DNA from: Candidatus Paceibacter sp.
GTDB lineage: Bacteria; Patescibacteriota; Patescibacteriia; SG8-24; DYFX01
DNA length: 8,230 nt
Direction: 5' to 3'
Assembly (NCBI GenBank): GCA_020724945.1
Contig: DYFX01000048.1
Coordinates: forward strand, 1-8,230
Positions 5,633 through 8,230 of the stretch are shown here, piece by piece (position 1 is the first letter of the stretch; every line of letters starts with the position of its first letter). The position numbers were made by a program, and so were the translations under genes. The notes under the pieces were generated by a model. It made no database searches and had not been told where the DNA came from. It was given only the letters and a program-made list of their open reading frames with translations.

Positions 5633-6310
5633 CGTCTCCTCCTTTTCGAGGTTCACGTATTCCAGCGCGCGGAGCTTCAGTTCCGCGCGGATGGCGTGCG
5701 CGTGGGCCGGGCCGTAGCGCCAGCCCTTCTCCATCAGCTTCCGCTCGACGGTCTCGTGCGCGATGGTATAGGCGATCTCGCGCGGATCCTGGCAGATGTC
5801 GATCCAGATCGTCCGGCGCTCCTCGATGTACGGGTACACGAGGTCGTGGCCGCCGAAGACGAAATGCGGATCGAAATGCCTGCGGACGATGTCGCCGCGG
5901 ACATAGACGAGGTGAAGCTGCTGCGCGGCGTCCCACTCGCGACGGACGACGAAATCCGGCACGGGGCCGGGCCTGCAGAGCTTCTCCTTGAGGTACTCAC
6001 GGAGCGCCTTGTAGGGCGGATAGCGGTCGTTGTCGCCGCGCCTCGACCACTTCCGCATCTTCTCGATCTGGAAGATCTCGATGTGGAACTTGGTCTCCGC
6101 GCGGTAGCGGCGGTCGATCCAAAGCTGGTTCGGCGGCACGAAATCCTGGTGGCCGTCGCCGTGCCAGAGCATCGTGTCGATGTCCGGCTGCATGTGCCGC
6201 AGGCGGTAGCCGTCGAAGTAGACGATCTTCCACCACCGACCCCGGAACAGGAACCGGTTCCGTCGGCGTCGAGGGGCCTTGCGGCCCCGGGGATGCTTCC
6301 TCGTTGCCAT
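5033..6310 (-). CDS. C39-like cysteine peptidase fused to a His/Glu-motif N-terminal domain
   Basis: A 425-residue protein without signal peptide. The N-terminus is very basic (residues 4-25). Residues about 26-226 form a domain I cannot name. Its last part, IAYTIAHETVERKLMEKGWRYGPAHAHA, has His185-Glu186, Glu189, His203 and His205 on predicted helices, a layout that could bind a metal as in HE-type peptidases. Residues 227-425 resemble C39/papain-like peptidases. QSDTGCGPTSALML gives Gln239 and the nucleophile Cys244; EGHFSVVCHV gives His347; HIANPW gives Asn363. No transmembrane transporter part follows, unlike bacteriocin C39 exporters. At the domain junction a strong Shine-Dalgarno and ATG (5632) lie in frame, so the peptidase half may also be made alone. 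The start at 6310 is preceded by GAGGGGA; another in-frame ATG at 6328 has no ribosome site. Substrates are unknown. Confidence 0.83.
   Translation of the reverse strand: MATRKHPRGRKAPRRRRNRFLFRGRWWKIVYFDGYRLRHMQPDIDTMLWHGDGHQDFVPPNQLWIDRRYRAETKFHIEIFQIEKMRKWSRRGDNDRYPPYKALREYLKEKLCRPGPVPDFVVRREWDAAQQLHLVYVRGDIVRRHFDPHFVFGGHDLVYPYIEERRTIWIDICQDPREIAYTIAHETVERKLMEKGWRYGPAHAHAIRAELKLRALEYVNLEKEETMPPKPLKVKPIEQSDTGCGPTSALMLLEYDGIKKPDGTSYSEEDLIVLCGCDPETGTDHAPLVEGLRKIVGDRVVTGEDATLEDLKRIVLQERRPVMIGWWNGPHRTEAEVQADNDLDEGHFSVVCHVNASHVHIANPWIIDPEDEDEGAPGVEKRRIKDFLDRWYDMDGSPTDTDPGYRIVRGWYLYLRAPDAQETEA
5630..5644 (-). promoter_or_regulatory. Internal ribosome binding site at the domain boundary
   Basis: The minus strand reads AAGGAGG, AGACG, ATG. 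The same bases encode Glu-Lys-Glu-Glu-Thr-Met of the full-length protein, so the site lies inside an open frame with no stop codon between the two domains. Confidence 0.7.
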
Positions 6311-6344
6311 GGGTCCCCTCGCTTTCATGGAAAGAACTGGTTTC

Positions 6345-6373
6345 AACCTATCCCCGCGAAACGGCGTGGTCAA
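6345..6373 (-). promoter_or_regulatory. Promoter of the C39-fusion gene
   Basis: On the minus strand TTGACC (6373-6368), 17 nt, TAGGTT (6350-6345). The ATG is 34 nt further on (6310), so the leader is about 28 nt and holds the GAGGGGA ribosome site. Its -35 lies four bases from the -35 of the divergent + promoter. Confidence 0.72.
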
Positions 6374-6377
6374 CCCC

Positions 6378-6406
6378 TTGACGCGCGTGGATATTCCTGC
6401 TATGTT
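6378..6406 (+). promoter_or_regulatory. Promoter of the TTG-started hypothetical gene
   Basis: TTGACG (6378-6383), 17-nt spacer, TATGTT (6401-6406). The predicted leader is about 30 nt, ending with AAGGAG (6432-6437) seven bases before the TTG at 6445. It is divergent from the C39-fusion promoter. Confidence 0.75.
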
Positions 6407-6444
6407 CCGCCGTCGGCCATCGAGGCCGCAGAAGGAGAAGGACC

Positions 6445-6855
6445 TTGGATATCGTGACCGCCGCCCGCAAGAAGCCTCCGCCGCCGCCGAAGCCGCGCCG
6501 AGTCGACGCGCCCTTCCTCGAGGAGCTCGACCGTTTCGCCGCCGCCGACCCGCGCTGGCGCGATGTCCTCGAACGGGCCGCCGCCCGGCTCTCTCCGGCG
6601 GCGCGCTGCACCTTCGGCGTCGCCCTCTCCGGCCTCGCCGCCGGTCCGGCGCCATGGCCGCTCTCGTTCGACTTCGACCCCGACGACGACGAAGGCGTCG
6701 AACGCGAGATGCGGCAGATGGATCCGAAGACCGTTTCCGCGCTCCGGCTCCTCACGGCGGAACGCCTCTACCTGCCGCCCCACGAGGTCGCCGCCGTCAT
6801 CGGCCTCGTCACCGCCACGCACCGCCGCCTCCGCGTCGCGAAAGCCCGCCCCTGA
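6445..6855 (+). CDS. Hypothetical protein (136 aa), TTG start
   Basis: I do not recognise this protein. The N-terminus has a basic, proline-rich stretch (KKPPPPPKPRR, residues 9-19). A helical, Ala/Arg-rich part with RWRDVLERAA follows, then an acidic patch (DFDPDDDEG) near residues 74-82. The helical C-terminal half contains MDPKTVSALRLLTAERLYLPPHEVAAVIGL and ends in a basic tail. There is no signal peptide or membrane segment. The start is TTG at 6445, supported by AAGGAG seven bases upstream and a good promoter; a GTG at 6454 in the same frame is the alternative. Its independent promoter, ribosome site and terminator argue strongly that it is a real gene. The charge pattern would suit a nucleic-acid or protein-binding cytoplasmic factor, but that is a guess. 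It converges on rlmN with only 17 bp between stop codons. Confidence 0.75.
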   Translation: MDIVTAARKKPPPPPKPRRVDAPFLEELDRFAAADPRWRDVLERAAARLSPAARCTFGVALSGLAAGPAPWPLSFDFDPDDDEGVEREMRQMDPKTVSALRLLTAERLYLPPHEVAAVIGLVTATHRRLRVAKARP

Positions 6856-6873
6856 ACAGGGAGCGGGCCTTTT
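6844..6873. terminator. Bidirectional terminator between the hypothetical gene and rlmN
   Basis: GCCCGC (6844-6849) pairs with GCGGGC (6863-6868) and CCCT with AGGG inside it, leaving one bulged A (6862) and a 4-nt loop. TTTT follows at 6870-6873 on +, and AAA at 6841-6843 gives UUU on -. The + stop codon (6853-6855) lies in the upper stem and loop, and the rlmN stop (6873-6875) overlaps the T-run. Confidence 0.85.
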
Positions 6874-7967
6874 CATTTCGTCTTGTTGGCGAGCTGTCCG
6901 CAGGCCGCGTCGATGTCCTCGCCGAAGGTGATGCGATGCGTGACGGAGATGCCGCGGTCATAGAGCACCTGCTGGAACGCGGAGCGGCGCTTCACCGGGC
7001 TGGAAGGGAAGGTTCCCTTGCCCGTCTTCGGATCGACGGTCAAGCCGAACCGTTCCGCGGCGGAGCCGAGCACCTCGGTCGTATGGTACTTGATGAGGTT
7101 CACATGATAGAGCGGCGTCGGCCGTCCGGTGCCGTCCGGGTTCTCGCGACAGAGCAGATCGGCGAGCTCCTCGGCGATCTCCGGCGCATCGTTCACGCCG
7201 TCGATGAGCAGGTGCTCGAACATGATCTTGCGGTTGGTCTTGCCGATGTAGGTCCGGATGGCGGCGAAGAGCTTGGCGAGCGGATACGCCTTGTTGACCG
7301 GCATCAGGTTCGAGCGAAGCTCGTCGTTCGGGGCGTGGAGCGAGATGGCCAGGTTCACGCGGAGCGGATCGTCGGCGAGCTTCAGGATGCCCGGCACGAT
7401 GCCGCAGGTGCTGATCGACATGCGACGCACGCCGAAGGCCAGCCCCTTGGGATCGTTGAGCGTCCGGAGCGCTTCCATCACGCTGTCGTAGTTGTGGAAC
7501 GGCTCCCCCATGCCCATCAGCACGACATTCGTGACCGCGTCGCCCTCCGCCTTCATCTTGCGCGCGAAATGCAGGACCTGGTCGACGATCTCCTGGGCGG
7601 TGAGGTTGCGCTTCAGTCCCATGGTGCCGGTGGCGCAGAAGGCGCAGGCCATCGGGCAGCCGGCCTGGCTCGAGACGCAGACGGTGTTGCGCTCGCCTTC
7701 GTGCCGCATCAGCACGGTCTCGATCAGCTGCCCGTCGGCGCATCGGAAGGCGCACTTCACGGTGTCGCCCTTCGCGGAGGCCGTCTCGGTCACGAGCGTC
7801 AGGCAGGAAATCGGCGCTTCGCGGTCGAGCTTCTCGCGCAGGGCCGGCGGCAGGGCGGTGGCTTCCGACCACGAAGAGACCAGCGAGCGGTATTTCGCTT
7901 CGCGGACCTGGGAGAGCCGGTATTTCGGCTCGCCGGCGAGGATGTGCTCGAGCGCGTCGGTCGTCAT
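6873..7967 (-). CDS. rlmN: Dual-specificity RNA methyltransferase RlmN (23S rRNA A2503 / tRNA A37 C2)
   Basis: RlmN is a radical-SAM enzyme that makes 2-methyladenosine at A2503 of 23S rRNA and A37 of some tRNAs. The 364-residue length is typical. The [4Fe-4S] motif CPMACAFC supplies Cys104, 108 and 111. Cys97 in CVSSQAGC and Cys356 in DAACGQLA match the two mechanistic cysteines (118 and 355 in E. coli). GMGEPFHNYD, STCGIVPGI, SLHAPNDELR, FEHLLIDGVND and YHVNLIKYH are further family motifs; GTG-CAFC context and the final Cys separate it from Cfr-type resistance only weakly, but the chromosomal housekeeping context favours RlmN. The start at 7967 fits the promoter and lacks a Shine-Dalgarno. 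The gene follows the unrecognised upstream gene with 42 bp between and may be partly co-transcribed with it. Confidence 0.96.
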   Translation of the reverse strand: MTTDALEHILAGEPKYRLSQVREAKYRSLVSSWSEATALPPALREKLDREAPISCLTLVTETASAKGDTVKCAFRCADGQLIETVLMRHEGERNTVCVSSQAGCPMACAFCATGTMGLKRNLTAQEIVDQVLHFARKMKAEGDAVTNVVLMGMGEPFHNYDSVMEALRTLNDPKGLAFGVRRMSISTCGIVPGILKLADDPLRVNLAISLHAPNDELRSNLMPVNKAYPLAKLFAAIRTYIGKTNRKIMFEHLLIDGVNDAPEIAEELADLLCRENPDGTGRPTPLYHVNLIKYHTTEVLGSAAERFGLTVDPKTGKGTFPSSPVKRRSAFQQVLYDRGISVTHRITFGEDIDAACGQLANKTK

Positions 7968-7977
7968 AGGACGCCTG

Positions 7978-8006
7978 ACGATACCACGCCGGGGCGGAAT
8001 CGTCCA
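7978..8006 (-). promoter_or_regulatory. Promoter of rlmN
   Basis: On the minus strand TGGACG (8006-8001), 17 nt, TATCGT (7983-7978), then 10 nt to the ATG at 7967, so the leader would be about 3 nt. The -10 is identical to that of the dehydrogenase-like gene. The -35 starts 3 nt after the stop codon of the gene upstream, for which no terminator is visible. Confidence 0.55.
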
Positions 8007-8009
8007 GTC

Positions 8010-8228
8010 TCACCGGAGCTTCTCGGCGACCTTGATGGCGGAGTCGTAGTGATCCGGCAGGACATAGAGGTTCACGATGTCGATGACCTCGTTGTACTTC
8101 TTGAGGAGGGCGCTGTAGTGCTCGACCGGGGTGAAGACCACCTTGCCCAGGTTCTTCTCGCGGACATAGAGCCGCGGCTCGTGATGCTTGGAGCGCTTGC
8201 GGAAGGAGTCGAGCTTCGAGAGGTATTG
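8010..8228 (-). CDS. 3' end of an unrecognised gene (72 codons visible)
   Basis: The last 72 codons of a minus-strand gene that starts beyond the window; the ATG-independent frame is open to the edge. The stop is TGA at 8012-8010. The visible part is charged and soluble, with a basic segment (FRKRSKHHEPRLYVREKNLG), then VVFTPVEHYSALLKKYNEVIDIVNLYVLPDHYDSAIKVAEKLR. The latter looks like two amphipathic helices separated by a Pro/Asp turn. I do not recognise a family. No hairpin with T-run follows, unlike every other gene end in the window, so transcription may continue into rlmN. Codon use (GC-ending third positions, AAG, GAG, CTC) matches the neighbours, which supports it as a real coding frame. 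Confidence 0.65.
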   Translation of the reverse strand, partial: QYLSKLDSFRKRSKHHEPRLYVREKNLGKVVFTPVEHYSALLKKYNEVIDIVNLYVLPDHYDSAIKVAEKLR

Positions 8229-8230
8229 AT

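Noticed and set aside
4098..5936. Upstream extension of the dehydrogenase-like frame to 612 codons
   Set aside because: The extension would read through a perfect terminator and promoter and through the out-of-frame C39-fusion gene; the Rossmann motif sits where expected with the start at 4964.
5033..6310. Bacteriocin processing/export locus because of the C39-like domain
   Set aside because: No ABC transporter membrane or ATPase domain, no double-glycine leader peptide gene and no small precursor peptide nearby.
6311..6328. In-frame ATG at 6328 as the start of the C39-fusion gene
   Set aside because: No Shine-Dalgarno precedes it, while the bases after it supply the GAGGGGA site for the ATG at 6310.
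5231..6457. 408-codon + frame opposite the C39-fusion gene
   Set aside because: It runs through the divergent promoter region, has Asp/Val/Leu-rich composition typical of an antisense shadow, and lacks start signals.
1..8230. tRNA, rRNA, CRISPR array, insertion sequence, attachment site or replication origin
   Set aside because: No cloverleaf with CCA end, no spaced direct repeats, no transposase motifs or terminal inverted repeats, and no AT-rich or DnaA-box cluster were seen. No gene-free gap exceeds about 135 bases.

Overview
The window is a GC-rich, tightly packed stretch of bacterial chromosome with ten genes: six complete ones of recognised or partly recognised family, two complete small hypothetical genes, and one truncated gene at each edge. 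All ten reading frames end in TGA. That argues against the UGA-recoding candidate phyla (code 25). Short gene spacing, single-gene transcription units, secreted Cys-rich repeats of the CGDGxC type and small orphan proteins would fit a high-GC Patescibacteria (CPR) lineage. That placement is an inference; no rRNA or marker protein in the window proves it.

Left part (1-2961): a 5'-truncated secreted papain-like (C39/C70-type) protein with a Cys-rich tail reads +. It faces a tiny lipoprotein gene (-), and the two share a hairpin terminator. Divergent from the lipoprotein come a histidine-phosphatase family gene and then a DraG-type ADP-ribosylglycohydrolase gene, each with its own promoter.

Middle (2962-6310), all on the minus strand and in transcription order: a C39-like peptidase fused behind a His/Glu-rich N-terminal domain, a short UDP-glucose dehydrogenase-like protein lacking the usual C-terminal domain, and mnmA (tRNA 2-thiouridylase). 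Each is separated from the next by a hairpin terminator that touches the promoter of the following gene.

Right part (6360-8230): a back-to-back divergent promoter drives the C39 fusion gene one way and a TTG-started hypothetical gene the other way. The hypothetical gene converges on rlmN (23S rRNA/tRNA adenine C2-methyltransferase) through another shared terminator. Upstream of rlmN lies the 3' end of an unrecognised gene.

The most striking things are architectural. Seven promoters all have a TTGACG-like -35, exactly 17 nt of spacer and a TA-starting -10. Three of them (the dehydrogenase gene, mnmA, rlmN) sit only 8-10 nt from the ATG and so predict almost leaderless mRNAs. In one case the -35 hexamer is exactly the loop of the upstream gene's terminator hairpin. 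The most interesting coding finding is the C39 fusion gene, which carries a perfect internal Shine-Dalgarno and in-frame ATG at the domain boundary, suggesting two products from one frame.
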